Shown here in pieces: positions 1 to 9,440 of a stretch of 64,000 nt of DNA. Source of the DNA: Burkholderiaceae bacterium. Its GTDB lineage: Bacteria > Pseudomonadota > Gammaproteobacteria > Burkholderiales > Burkholderiaceae_E. Every line of letters begins with the position of its first letter. Within the stretch, counting starts at the first letter, position 1. The stretch lies in contig JADJVQ010000035.1 in assembly GCA_016710525.1 (NCBI GenBank), positions 10,520 to 74,519 of the forward strand. The letters run 5' to 3'. The notes beneath the pieces were generated by a model. It searched no databases. It had not been told where the DNA came from and was given only the letters and a program-made list of their open reading frames with translations. The position numbers and the translations under genes are program-made.

Positions 1-595
1 CAACTACATCGGCGCCAAACTGGGCGTGGCGGTGGAACTGGTGGTGGTGACCAGCGCCAACCGCATTCCCTACCTGCAGACCCGCAAGGCCGATCTGGTC
101 ATCTCGACGCTGGGCAAGAACGCCGAGCGCGAGAAGGTCATCGATTTCACCGCCGCCTATTCGCCGTTCTTCCAGGCGGTGTTCGCGCCCAAGGCCATGG
201 CGGTCAAGAGCGCGGCCGACCTGGCCGGCAAGACCGTGGGTGTGACGCGCGGCGCGATCGAAGACATGGAGCTCACCAAGCTTGCGCCAGCCAGCGCCGA
301 CATCAAGCGCTTCGAGGACAACAACGCCACGGTGTCGGCCTTCGTGTCGGGTCAGGTGCAGGCGATCGCCACCGGCGCCTCGGTGGCCGGCAACATGATG
401 GCGCGCAATCCCAACCTGGGCGCCGAGTACAAGTTCGTGCTCAAGGACTCGCCCAATTTCATCGGCGTGGCCAAGGGCGAAAACGCGTTGCGCCTGAAGG
501 TCAACGAGATCATTGCCGCTGCCAAGGCCGCCGGCGACCTCGACCGCATGGCCACCCGCTGGCTGGGCCGCCCGGCTGGCGATCTGCCCAACTGA
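1..595 (+). CDS. Amino-acid ABC transporter periplasmic binding protein (5' end outside window)
   Basis: The frame is open from the first bases to a TGA at 593-595 and gives about 197 residues, the C-terminal three quarters of a family-3 solute-binding protein (HisJ/GlnH/ArtJ type). Visible family features are the RKADLV-ISTLG stretch, the 'ER-KVIDFTAAY' strand at the domain crossover, 'AGKTVGVTRGAIED' and the closing 'RW-G' helix. The protein should bind a polar amino acid in the periplasm and deliver it to the two permeases encoded next. The signal peptide and true start lie upstream of the window. Substrate cannot be assigned. The family call is secure. Confidence 0.9.
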   Translation, partial: NYIGAKLGVAVELVVVTSANRIPYLQTRKADLVISTLGKNAEREKVIDFTAAYSPFFQAVFAPKAMAVKSAADLAGKTVGVTRGAIEDMELTKLAPASADIKRFEDNNATVSAFVSGQVQAIATGASVAGNMMARNPNLGAEYKFVLKDSPNFIGVAKGENALRLKVNEIIAAAKAAGDLDRMATRWLGRPAGDLPN

Positions 596-683
596 CGGGC
601 GGGCTGCGCCGCCGAGCCGCCGTGCGACCCGAGCCGCGTAGCTGACGCCAGCCGCCGTAACCGTCCGAGCGCCGTCTGCCCGA

Positions 684-701
684 GCCCCGCTGCCTCGGGG
701 C
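684..701 (+). other. Stem-loop between binding protein and permease genes
   Basis: A 6-bp perfect inverted repeat (GCCCCG / CGGGGC) with a 6-nt loop ends 8 bases before the permease start. A hairpin placed after the binding-protein gene of an ABC operon commonly protects or attenuates the transcript, giving more binding protein than membrane subunits. There is no T-tract, so it is not a classical terminator. Role is inferred from position only. Confidence 0.35.
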
Positions 702-709
702 CAGCCGCG

Positions 710-1369
710 ATGATCGAATTCGACTTCGGTGCGGTGCTGGCGCAGTGGCCTTTGCTGGCGCGCGGTGTGGCGTTCACCGTCGGCCTGACCGCGGTATCGG
801 CAGTGCTGGGCATGGCGCTGGGCGTGGCCTGCGCCTGGTCGCGCACCTGGGGCCCGCGCTGGCTGGGCGCGCTGGTGGCGGTGTATGTGGAACTGATCCG
901 CAATACGCCGTTCATCGTGCAGCTGTTCTTCATCTATTTCGGCCTGCCCAGCCTGGGCGTCAAGCTCACGCCGGAGATCGCCTCGGTGCTGGCGATGGTG
1001 ATCAATCTTGGTGCGTATGCGGCCGAAATCGTGCGTGCCGGCATCGAGAGCACACCGCGCGGGCAGGTCGAAGCGGGCCTGAGCCTGGCCATGAGCCGCG
1101 CGCAGGTTTTCGTGCGGGTGGTGCTGCCTCCGGCGCTCTCGCGGGTGTGGCCGGCCATGGTCAGCCAGATCATCATCGTGATGCTGGGGTCGGCGGTCTG
1201 CGGGCAGATCGCCACCCAGGAACTCTCCTATTTCGCCAACCTGATCCAGAGCCGAAATTTCAGGGCATTCGAGTCCTACATCGTGGCCACGCTGCTCTAC
1301 CTGGCGCTGTCGATCGGGCTGCGCCAGCTGCTGCGCTGGGCTGGTCCCCGATTCCTGTTCGGACGCTGA
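710..1369 (+). CDS. Amino-acid ABC transporter permease (HisM/GlnP family)
   Basis: 219 residues with about five membrane helices and the polar amino-acid permease signature: 'ELIRNTPFIVQLFFIYFGLP' near residue 64, and the EAA loop 'EAGLSLAMSR' near residue 122 that docks on the ATPase. It forms half of the inner-membrane channel. It lies 114 bp downstream of the binding protein and 5 bp before the second permease, so the genes form one operon. The length is normal for the family. Substrate unknown. Confidence 0.92.
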   Translation: MIEFDFGAVLAQWPLLARGVAFTVGLTAVSAVLGMALGVACAWSRTWGPRWLGALVAVYVELIRNTPFIVQLFFIYFGLPSLGVKLTPEIASVLAMVINLGAYAAEIVRAGIESTPRGQVEAGLSLAMSRAQVFVRVVLPPALSRVWPAMVSQIIIVMLGSAVCGQIATQELSYFANLIQSRNFRAFESYIVATLLYLALSIGLRQLLRWAGPRFLFGR

Positions 1370-1374
1370 ACGCG

Positions 1375-2014
1375 ATGGTCGACTTCAGTCTCTGGGACAT
1401 CTTTCGCAATCTGCTGCTGGCGCTGCGCTGGACGGTGGCGCTGTCGCTGATCGCGTTCGTCGGGGGCGGGCTGGTCGGCATGGCGCTGCTGGTGGCGCGC
1501 ATCGCCAAGCTGCCGGGCGCCGAACGCGGCGTGGCCGGCTACGTGCAGCTTTTCCAGGGCACGCCGCTGCTGATGCAGCTGTTCCTGGCCTACTTCGGAA
1601 TGGCGCTGCTCGGACTGAACGTGTCGCCCTGGACCGCGGCGGCGGTGGCCCTGACGCTGTACACCAGCGCCTTCCTGGCCGAGATCTGGCGCGGCTGCGT
1701 CAACGCCATCCCCAAGGGGCAGTGGGAGGCATCGGCCAGCCTGGCGCTGACCCTGGGCGAACAGCTGCGCCATGTGATCGGGCCGCAGGCGCTGCGCATC
1801 GCGATCGCGCCCACGGTCGGCTTCCTGGTGCAGGTGATCAAGGGCACCGCGCTGGCTTCGGTGATCGGATTCGTCGAGCTCACCAAGGCGGGCACCATGA
1901 TCACCAACGCCACCTTCCGGCCGTTCACCGTCTACGCCTGCGTGGCACTGCTGTACTTCGTGCTGTGCTACCCGGTGTCGGCCTGGAGCCGATCCCTCGA
2001 AAGAAAGCTCCAAC

Positions 2015-2025
<11 letters not shown>
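1375..2025 (+). CDS. Amino-acid ABC transporter permease, second subunit
   Basis: 216 residues starting with ATG 5 bp after the first permease stop. A much longer open frame extends upstream, but that is an out-of-frame reading of the first permease, so the start that follows it was chosen. The protein has the same architecture as its neighbour: 'YVQLFQGTPLLMQLFLAYFG', then the EAA loop 'WEASASLALT', then 'FVELTKAG'. It would pair with the first permease as a heterodimer. Its end overlaps the ATPase gene by 11 bp, indicating translational coupling. Confidence 0.92.
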
Positions 2026-2565
<540 letters not shown>

Positions 2566-2566
<1 letters not shown>

Positions 2567-3490
2567 GTGCGCTGCTGGCGGGCGCCCGACGCCACGCCGA
2601 ACAGGCTGGCGTCGCGCGTCCAGCGCTGGCTGGCGGGATCGTCGGGCGTGAGTTGCCACAGGGCAGCGGCTTCATCGATCAATGCGCGGCTGCCGGCCAG
2701 CGCGCCAGCGAGCGCCAGATGGGTGAGCGGGGCAGCCGGATCGAGCGCGCCCAATGCCTCGAAGCCCAGCAGCGCGATCAGCGCCCGCTCGCGCCAGCTG
2801 GCGGGCCAGCCGCGCCGGCCGGCCTCGGCCAGCAGGTAGGCCAGCACGGCCGCGGTCACGTGGATGTCTTCGACGGTGCGAAAGGGCTTGATGTAGCGTT
2901 CGTAGCCGTCGCCCGGCAGCACATCCTCGTGGGCAACGGCAACGCCGTCGAACGCCAGTCGGGCGTGCGGGCACCTCCGGAACGAAGCGGGTGGGCGGCA
3001 TCGTGATGACCGTCACACCGGGGGCGTCGGCGCGGATTCGGACCATGCGCAGGGTCGGGCGCGCGGCATCGTGCGGTGGCACGCGCACCGCCACCAGCAG
3101 CCGGTTGCTTTCAGGGCCGAGGGTGCTCCAGCGCTTCGCGCCGAACAGCCGATGGCCGCCGGGCACCGGTTCGAGTCGGCATTGGATGTCGGCGGGCCGG
3201 TTGCCGTTTTCTTCGGTGACGCAAAAGGCGCTCATCGTGGTGCCCGGCAGCCAGTCGGGCTGGTCGCGCAGCAGGGCGCGAAGCGAGGCCTGGTAGCCGG
3301 CCGCAAAGGCCCAGCCGGCACGGTCGGCAATGGCGCCGCCGACGATCGCCACGGCCATCGGGGTGCTCGCCGCAGGCGCGAGCGACTGCCAGCTGGGCCA
3401 CCAGTCGGTGATCCGCTCGCAGGCGGGCGGCGCTGGCGACCCTGCGGCGATGTGCTGCAGGGTGCTCAGGACCTGTGGGGTATCGGGCAT
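2566..3490 (-). pseudogene. Acyl-CoA dehydrogenase-like protein, frameshifted and 3'-truncated
   Basis: The start is at 3490 (MPDTPQV...). The first ~178 residues resemble a short acyl-CoA dehydrogenase family protein, with 'AIVGGAIADRAGWAFAAGYQASL' and the middle-domain 'FCVTEENGNRP', 'GAKRWSTLGPESN', 'LRMVRIRADAPGV'. Near 2956-2965 the homologous reading changes frame: 'FDGVAVAHEDVLPGDGY' continues one frame over and runs to 'RDASLFGVASGARQQR' at about 2570. There the expected last ~10 residues are replaced by sequence of the convergent ABC ATPase gene. The substrate is unknown. The gene starts 36 bp after the efflux pump gene upstream. Confidence 0.7.
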
Positions 3491-3526
3491 CGCTTCGTCG
3501 ATCCGTCTGGAGAACTGCCCGACACT

Positions 3527-6500
3527 TTACCCGGTCGCCCGGTCCGGCGAAGCTGCGCCCTTGTCGGGCTCGTTGTCGAACCAGGCGTAGATCGCGGGCA
3601 GCACGACCAGCGTCAGCAGCGTGCAGCTGATCAGTCCGCCGATCACCACGATCGCCAACGGTCGCTGAACCTCCGAGCCCGGGCCGGTGGCGAACAGGAA
3701 CGGGACCAGTCCGAGCATCGCCACCGTCGCGGTCATCATCACCGGGCGAAAACGCATCCGCGCGCCGTCGAGCACCGCCTGCTGCAGCGGTGCGCCCCGA
3801 TCGCGCAGGCCGCGGATGTACGAGACCAGCACCACCCCGTTGAGCACCGCGATGCCCCACAGCGCGATGAATCCGACCGAGGCGGGCACGGACAGGTACT
3901 CGCCGCTGACGTACAGCCCCACCACGCCGCCGATCGATGCAAAAGGCAGCACAGTGATGATCAGCGTGGCGAATCGCAGAGAGCCGAACAGCAGGAAAAG
4001 CAGGAAGAAGATCGCGCACACCGTCACCGGCACGATCACCGCCAGGTGGCCCAGGGCCCGCTGCATGTTCTCGAACTGGCCGCCCCATTCGAACGTATAG
4101 CCTTCGCCCAGTTTCACCTGGCTGTCGACGCGCTGCTGGAGTTCGGCGACGAAGCCGCCGAGGTCTCGATCCTTGACATTGACGCCGACGACGATCCGGC
4201 GCTTGCCGTATTCGCGCGAGATCTGGGCCGGTCCGTCCCGGACCTCGATGCTGGCCAGGCTGGACAGCGGAACCTTGGCCTTGTCGGCGGTGGTCACGAG
4301 GATGTTGCGAACGGCCTCGACGTCGCCGCGAAAGCGCGGCGGCAGCTGCACCACGGCGGAGAAGCGCCGTTCGCCCTCGAAGACGTCGGTGGCGTGGCGC
4401 CCGCCGAACGCGGACTCGATCAGGTCGTTGATGTCGGCCACGTTCAGCCCGTAGCGGGCGATCGCGCGCCGATCGATCTCGATCGTCAGGTACTGCTGGC
4501 CGGTCAGCCGTTCGATCCGGATGTCCTGGGCGCCCTTGATCGAGCCCGCCACCTTGGCGACCTCGGTCGCCTTCTCGCGCAGCACATCGAGGTCGTAGCC
4601 GAAGATCTTGACGGCGACGTCCGAACGCACGCCGGTCACCATCTCGTCGACCCGATCGGAGATCGGCTGCGCCATCACGATGCTGACGCCTGGCAGTGCG
4701 CTCAGCTTCTCGCGGATCCCGGCCTGGATCGTGTCCTGTGTCCAGCCCGCGGGCCACTGGTCGCGCGGCAGCAGGCTGACGATCGGCGTCGATTCGTTCT
4801 GGCTTTGGGGATCGGCTGGCGACTCGCCGCGGCCGACCCCGGACACCGCCGACTTCACGCCCGGCACCGTCATCACCAGGCGCATCGCCTCCTGTTCCAT
4901 CCGGATCGACTCGTCCAGCGAGATGTTCGGCACGCGGTTGATGCCAGGCACCACCGAACCTTCCTTCATCTCGGGAATGAACGCGGTCCCGAGCAGGGGC
5001 AGCAGCGCGATCGCGCCGCCGAAGGCCAGCAGCGCGACGGCGACGGTCTTGCGCGAGTTGCGGACCGCCCATTCGAGCAGCGGCACATACGGGCGCTTGA
5101 GCGTACGGATCAGCCAGGTTTCGTGTTCGGTGCCGCCTTTGAGCAGGAACGACGAGAGCACCGGGGTCAGCGTCAGCGACAGCACCAGCGAGACCGCCAG
5201 CGCGATCGCGATCGTGTAGGCCAGCGGCGCGAACATCTTGCCCTCCATGCCCTTCAAGGTCATCAGGGGCAGGAAGACCAGGATGATGATGCCGATGCCG
5301 AAGATGACCGGCGTGGCCACTTCCATCACCGCGCCGAAGATCACCCTGACGCGACCCTGCATGGTCGTGGGCGCCTTGTGCCCGAGGCGCTCGAAGGCGT
5401 TCTCGACCACCACCACCGAGCCGTCGACCATCAGCCCGATGGCGATCGCCAGGCCGCCCAGGGACATCAGGTTGGCCGACAGGCCCAGCCGGTTCATCAC
5501 GATGAAGGTGACCAGCGGCGTGACGACCAGGGTCGAGACGACGACGACCGACGAGCGCAGGTCGCCCAGGAACAGGAACAGCACGATCACGACGAAGACC
5601 ACGCCCTCGATCAGCACCTTGATCACGGTGGCCAGAGCCGCGTCCACCAGCTCGCTGCGGTCGTAGTAAGGGACGATCTTCAGGCCGTCTGGCAGCATGC
5701 CGCGCTTGTTGATGTCGGTCACACGCTTCTGAATTTCGGAGACGATGGCCTTGGCATTGCCCCCGGCGGTCATCATCACGATGCCGCCGACCGATTCGGT
5801 CACCCCGTTCTTGACCAGCGCCCCCTGGCGCACCGCATGGCCGTGCGCGACCTCGGCGACATCGCGGATGAAGACCGGCGTGCCATCGGAGGCCGCCAGC
5901 ACGATCTGGCGGATGTCGTCCAGGTCGCGGATCAGGCCGACGCCGCGAATCAGGTATTGCTCCGCGCCTTGCGGCAGCACTCCCCCGCCGGCATTGGCGT
6001 TGTTGCGCGCCAGTGCCTCGTAGACGTTCTTGATCGACAGGCCGTAGTGACGAAGACGGTCGGGGTTGACCATGACCATGTACTGGCGCACGTAGCCGCC
6101 CTGCGAGTTGATCTCGGCCACGCCGGGCGTCGATCGCAGCAGGGGCCTGACGACCCAGTCCTGCGCGATGCGCCGGGCCACCAGCTCCTGCTGGGTCAGC
6201 GCCCGCTGGCTGTCGTCGGGGCGCTCCAGCGTGTATTGGTAAATCTCGCCCAGCCCGGTCGACACCGGGCCGAGAACCGGCACGACCCCTTCGGGCATCC
6301 GGTCGCGGACTTCGAGCAGGCGCTCCATCACCAGCTGGCGGGCGAAGTAGACATTGGTGGCGTCGGTGAACACCAGCGTGATCAGCGACAGGCTGGGCTT
6401 GTTCAGCGAGCGCATCTCGACCAGTCCGGGCAGGCCGGTCATCCCGATCTCGAGCGGCACCGTGACGAAGCGCTCGACTTCCTCGGGTGAGCGTCCGAGC

Positions 6501-6658
6501 ACCTCGGTGGCGATCTGCACCTGCACGTTGGTGACATCGGGGAAGGCATCGACCGACAGCTTGCGTGCCGCATTCAATCCGAATGCCAGCAGGGCGAACG
6601 CGATCACCAGCACGACGAGCCGCTGCCGCAGCGCGCCCTGGACAAGGGTTTCAATCAT
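3527..6658 (-). CDS. czcA: Heavy-metal RND efflux pump, inner-membrane transporter (CzcA/CusA family)
   Basis: 1043 residues, full length for the HME-RND family. It begins 'MIETLVQGALRQRL' and has the typical N-terminal pore segment 'DAFPDVTNVQVQIATE'. The transmembrane helix 4 motif is 'GLMVDGSVVVVEN', carrying the proton-relay Asp and Glu found in metal RND pumps. It exports metal cations in exchange for protons, as a trimer linked to the adaptor and outer-membrane channel encoded just upstream (28-bp gap to the adaptor). The helix 4 motif is not exactly the classical CzcA or CusA form, so Co/Zn/Cd versus Cu/Ag specificity is left open. No metal regulator gene is adjacent. Confidence 0.92.
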   Translation of the reverse strand: MIETLVQGALRQRLVVLVIAFALLAFGLNAARKLSVDAFPDVTNVQVQIATEVLGRSPEEVERFVTVPLEIGMTGLPGLVEMRSLNKPSLSLITLVFTDATNVYFARQLVMERLLEVRDRMPEGVVPVLGPVSTGLGEIYQYTLERPDDSQRALTQQELVARRIAQDWVVRPLLRSTPGVAEINSQGGYVRQYMVMVNPDRLRHYGLSIKNVYEALARNNANAGGGVLPQGAEQYLIRGVGLIRDLDDIRQIVLAASDGTPVFIRDVAEVAHGHAVRQGALVKNGVTESVGGIVMMTAGGNAKAIVSEIQKRVTDINKRGMLPDGLKIVPYYDRSELVDAALATVIKVLIEGVVFVVIVLFLFLGDLRSSVVVVSTLVVTPLVTFIVMNRLGLSANLMSLGGLAIAIGLMVDGSVVVVENAFERLGHKAPTTMQGRVRVIFGAVMEVATPVIFGIGIIILVFLPLMTLKGMEGKMFAPLAYTIAIALAVSLVLSLTLTPVLSSFLLKGGTEHETWLIRTLKRPYVPLLEWAVRNSRKTVAVALLAFGGAIALLPLLGTAFIPEMKEGSVVPGINRVPNISLDESIRMEQEAMRLVMTVPGVKSAVSGVGRGESPADPQSQNESTPIVSLLPRDQWPAGWTQDTIQAGIREKLSALPGVSIVMAQPISDRVDEMVTGVRSDVAVKIFGYDLDVLREKATEVAKVAGSIKGAQDIRIERLTGQQYLTIEIDRRAIARYGLNVADINDLIESAFGGRHATDVFEGERRFSAVVQLPPRFRGDVEAVRNILVTTADKAKVPLSSLASIEVRDGPAQISREYGKRRIVVGVNVKDRDLGGFVAELQQRVDSQVKLGEGYTFEWGGQFENMQRALGHLAVIVPVTVCAIFFLLFLLFGSLRFATLIITVLPFASIGGVVGLYVSGEYLSVPASVGFIALWGIAVLNGVVLVSYIRGLRDRGAPLQQAVLDGARMRFRPVMMTATVAMLGLVPFLFATGPGSEVQRPLAIVVIGGLISCTLLTLVVLPAIYAWFDNEPDKGAASPDRATG

Positions 6659-6686
6659 TTTCGATTCGATCCAGGCAGTCGTGGGG

Positions 6687-7832
6687 CTATTCGAGTTCTT
6701 TTCGCTTGCGCTCGTTGTTCATGTGAAATGCCCCCTCGACGACGATCTTCTGCCCGTTCTGGAGTCCGGACACCACCGGTCGCATTCCGCCGCGCGCGGC
6801 GGCCAGCTTGGTCTCGAGCAGCTTGAAGCGGCCTGCCGATACTTCGACGAACACGTAGTCGGCGTCGTTCTCGCGAACCACCGCCCCGACCGGGACCACC
6901 AGTTGTGCGACGGGCCCGGATTCGATCAGGAAGGTCGCCAGCATCGCGGGCTTGAGCGAGCGGTCGCGATTGTCGAGTTCGCTGCGCACGGTGATGGTCC
7001 GGGTCTGGGGGTCGACGGTGTCGGCGACATAGTTCAGTTTCGCGATGCGCCGAGCCGCCAGCGCGGGAATCTCGATCTCGACACTCTGCCCCACGCGCAC
7101 CTTGGCGGCCTGCTGCTCGGGCACTTCCGCCACGACCCACACGCGCGACAGATCGGCGATCGAGAACAGCGCGTCACTGGGCTGGACAACCTGGCCCTGA
7201 GTGACCTTGCGCTCGATCACCGTGCCGCTGATCGTCGCCACGACGGGCGAGATCGAGTTGATGCTGCCCTGCGCATGCAGCGCCTGCATGTCGTCCAGCG
7301 ACACGCCGAGCACGCGCAACTGGTCGGCCGCCGCCTGCTGCTCGGCGCGGGCAACGTCGAGCTCGCTCTCACGCCGCTGCAGTTCGGCGCTGCCGATCAC
7401 GTCGGCGGCGAACAGCTGGCGGGCCCGCTCGACATTGCGCTCGTTCAGCTGCGCCTGGGCGCGCGCCTTCTTGTAGGCCAGCTGCGCGGCGCCCAGCTCG
7501 GTGCTGTTGAGCACGGCGAGCGTCTGTCCCGAGCGCACCTGCTGGCCCACTGTCGCCTTGACGTCGATCACCCGTCCGGTGACGGTGGCGCCGATCTTGG
7601 CGACGTGGTTCTCGTCCAGGCCCACTTGCCCGGCGACCCGCAGCGAGTCCGACACGTCGGCGCTGCCGACCAGGCCGGTCCGGACGATCTTCTGCAGGTT
7701 CTCGCCGAGCAGCACGGTATTGGGGTCCGGCGCCGCGGCGGCCGGGGCCGTGCTGACCTCGGGCTTGCCACAGGACGCGAGCACCAGCAGCAGGGCGAGG
7801 CTCGGCAGGCGCAGGCATGCGGGCAGACTCAT
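6687..7832 (-). CDS. czcB: RND efflux periplasmic adaptor lipoprotein (CzcB/CusB family)
   Basis: 381 residues. The ATG at 7832 was chosen because it gives a clean lipoprotein signal with lipobox LASC (Cys21); the frame is open further upstream without such a feature. An Ala/Pro linker is followed by the membrane-fusion fold: barrel-sandwich 'GTVTGRVIDVKATVGQQVRSGQTLAVL', an alpha-hairpin rich in Ala, Gln and Arg (about 105-175), then beta-barrel and membrane-proximal domains. It bridges the RND pump and the TolC-like channel in the periplasm. There is no His-rich metal-binding N-terminus. It lies between the czcC-like and czcA-like genes. Confidence 0.9.
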   Translation of the reverse strand: MSLPACLRLPSLALLLVLASCGKPEVSTAPAAAAPDPNTVLLGENLQKIVRTGLVGSADVSDSLRVAGQVGLDENHVAKIGATVTGRVIDVKATVGQQVRSGQTLAVLNSTELGAAQLAYKKARAQAQLNERNVERARQLFAADVIGSAELQRRESELDVARAEQQAAADQLRVLGVSLDDMQALHAQGSINSISPVVATISGTVIERKVTQGQVVQPSDALFSIADLSRVWVVAEVPEQQAAKVRVGQSVEIEIPALAARRIAKLNYVADTVDPQTRTITVRSELDNRDRSLKPAMLATFLIESGPVAQLVVPVGAVVRENDADYVFVEVSAGRFKLLETKLAAARGGMRPVVSGLQNGQKIVVEGAFHMNNERKRKELE

Positions 7833-7899
7833 GATCGAAGGGACTCCAGCGAATGAGGAAGGGGACGGGCGCACAGCACGCGCGGCGGCGGTCATCGGG

Positions 7900-9174
7900 T
7901 CACCGTCCAGCCAGTCGTTCGAGGTCGGAGCGTGCGCGTTGCAGATCCAGCCGGGCGTCGAGCAGCTCGGCGCGCACCAGGCGGAACTGCCGCTGGGCGT
8001 CGAGGTATTCGATGATGCCGCGCTCACCGAGCCGATAGGCGGCCTCGGCCACCAGCAGGACCTGACGGGCGCGCTCCAGGATCCCGTTCTGGATCGCCGA
8101 CTCCTGGGCCAGCGCGCCCTGGTAGGCCTGCCACGCCGCTTCGAAGCGTGCATCGGAGTCGAATCGGCGTTCGTCCAGCGCCAGTCTGGCGCGCTGGACT
8201 TCGGCGGTGGCCTCGGCGATCGGGCCCTCCCGACGGTCCAGCAGCGGCAGGGTCACCTGCGCGCCGATGCGCATCAGGCTGACCGATGGATCGCGTTCGT
8301 GGGTCGCCCGCAGCTCGACCCGTGGCAGTACCTGCTGGCGTTCGATCTCGACCTGGCGCTCGGCGCCGATCAGGGCCTGGCGGGCGAGCACCACATCGGG
8401 ATTGCTTTCGACGACCGCGTACTTGAGCGCCAGGTAATCGGTCTGGGTCAGCGGCCGGATGTCGCCGGCCGTGAGAATCAGATCGAAGTCGGCTTCGAGC
8501 GACGGGCTGACCAGCTGGCGCAGCGCGAGCTGGGCTTGGCGAATCCGGGGGCGGGTGGCATCGAGGTTCTTGCGCACCCCCGCCACTTCGTTCTCGGCCC
8601 GCAGCAGGTCGAAGCGGGGTGCCTCGCCGATGCGCACGCGCGCGGCGATCCGGTCGCGGATCTGCTCGGTCAGCTGCAGGTCTTCGGTCAATCCCTGCAG
8701 TTGCGCCTTGAATTTGAGCTGATCGAAGAAGGCGTCGCGGATCGCCGCATTCAGGTTCGTCTGCAGCGCGGCTGTCTGGGCCAATGCAAAGTCGACCCGG
8801 GCATTGGCGCCGCGCAGCCGCGCATCACGCAGCCACGGGCTTTCGATGGGCTGAACCCAGGACAACGCCAGGTTGGACCCGGTGTCGGCGCCCGCGCGTC
8901 GCGCATTCAGGCGGCCCTGTTCGATGGCGAGCTCGGGATTGGGATAGGCCCGGGCGGTGATCAGGCCCGCGCGCGAGGTCGCCTGTGCCGCGCGGCTGGT
9001 GTTCAGCGCCGGGCTCTCGCGCGCCGCGCGGGTCAGCAGGGCCTCGAGGGTGTAGACGGGGATCGCAGCGACATCGGGGGTTTGTTGTGCCCTGGCGGGA
9101 GCGCCGGTGGCGACAAGAGCGGCGCAGACCGCCAGTGGGGCAAAAATTCGTTGTGCGTGGCCGAACCAGGCCAT
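7900..9174 (-). CDS. czcC: Outer-membrane efflux channel, TolC/CzcC family
   Basis: 424 residues from the ATG at 9174, chosen because it opens with a Sec signal peptide (MAWFGHAQRIF..., predicted cleavage after ARA). Two repeated OEP domains follow, with long helices such as 'YLALKYAVVESNPDVVLARQALIGAERQVEIERQQVLPRV' (split over about 230-270) typical of CzcC/CusC trimers. It is the first gene of the czcC-B-A order, 67 bp ahead of the adaptor. It forms the outer-membrane exit duct of the efflux complex. Confidence 0.88.
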   Translation of the reverse strand: MAWFGHAQRIFAPLAVCAALVATGAPARAQQTPDVAAIPVYTLEALLTRAARESPALNTSRAAQATSRAGLITARAYPNPELAIEQGRLNARRAGADTGSNLALSWVQPIESPWLRDARLRGANARVDFALAQTAALQTNLNAAIRDAFFDQLKFKAQLQGLTEDLQLTEQIRDRIAARVRIGEAPRFDLLRAENEVAGVRKNLDATRPRIRQAQLALRQLVSPSLEADFDLILTAGDIRPLTQTDYLALKYAVVESNPDVVLARQALIGAERQVEIERQQVLPRVELRATHERDPSVSLMRIGAQVTLPLLDRREGPIAEATAEVQRARLALDERRFDSDARFEAAWQAYQGALAQESAIQNGILERARQVLLVAEAAYRLGERGIIEYLDAQRQFRLVRAELLDARLDLQRARSDLERLAGR

Positions 9175-9440
9175 AGGGGCTCCCGTGTTTGGATCAAGGT
9201 CGAACACGGACCCCGTGGGTCGAGACCGTGCCTGAAGCGACGGTCTTGCTTGCAGTCGACCGTGCTGACTGCGATTCCGCCGGAGGTTCGAGAACCTCGT
9301 GATGACGACGGCATCAGACGATCCGAGACCGTCGAAGCTACTCCCCGAAGAGCGTGCGTAGCTTGCTCGCGGCAATGCTTACACTCAAGCTATTCCCTGC
9401 GTTTCATGCGGGAACTTGTGCGCTGCACAACAGCCGCCCT
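9175..9440. other. 266-bp spacer upstream of the efflux operon
   Basis: This gap separates the end of rodA from the start of the czcC-like gene, both on the minus strand. It should contain the efflux operon promoter. I looked for a MerR-type dyad or a CopR/CzcR-type direct repeat and found none convincing. No coding sequence is supported in it. Confidence 0.3.

Noticed and set aside
3071..6490. 1139-codon open frame on the plus strand opposite the RND pump gene
   Set aside because: It is the antisense shadow of czcA in GC-rich DNA: His/Asp/Arg-rich, no domain pattern, no ribosome site. The minus-strand pump is unmistakable.
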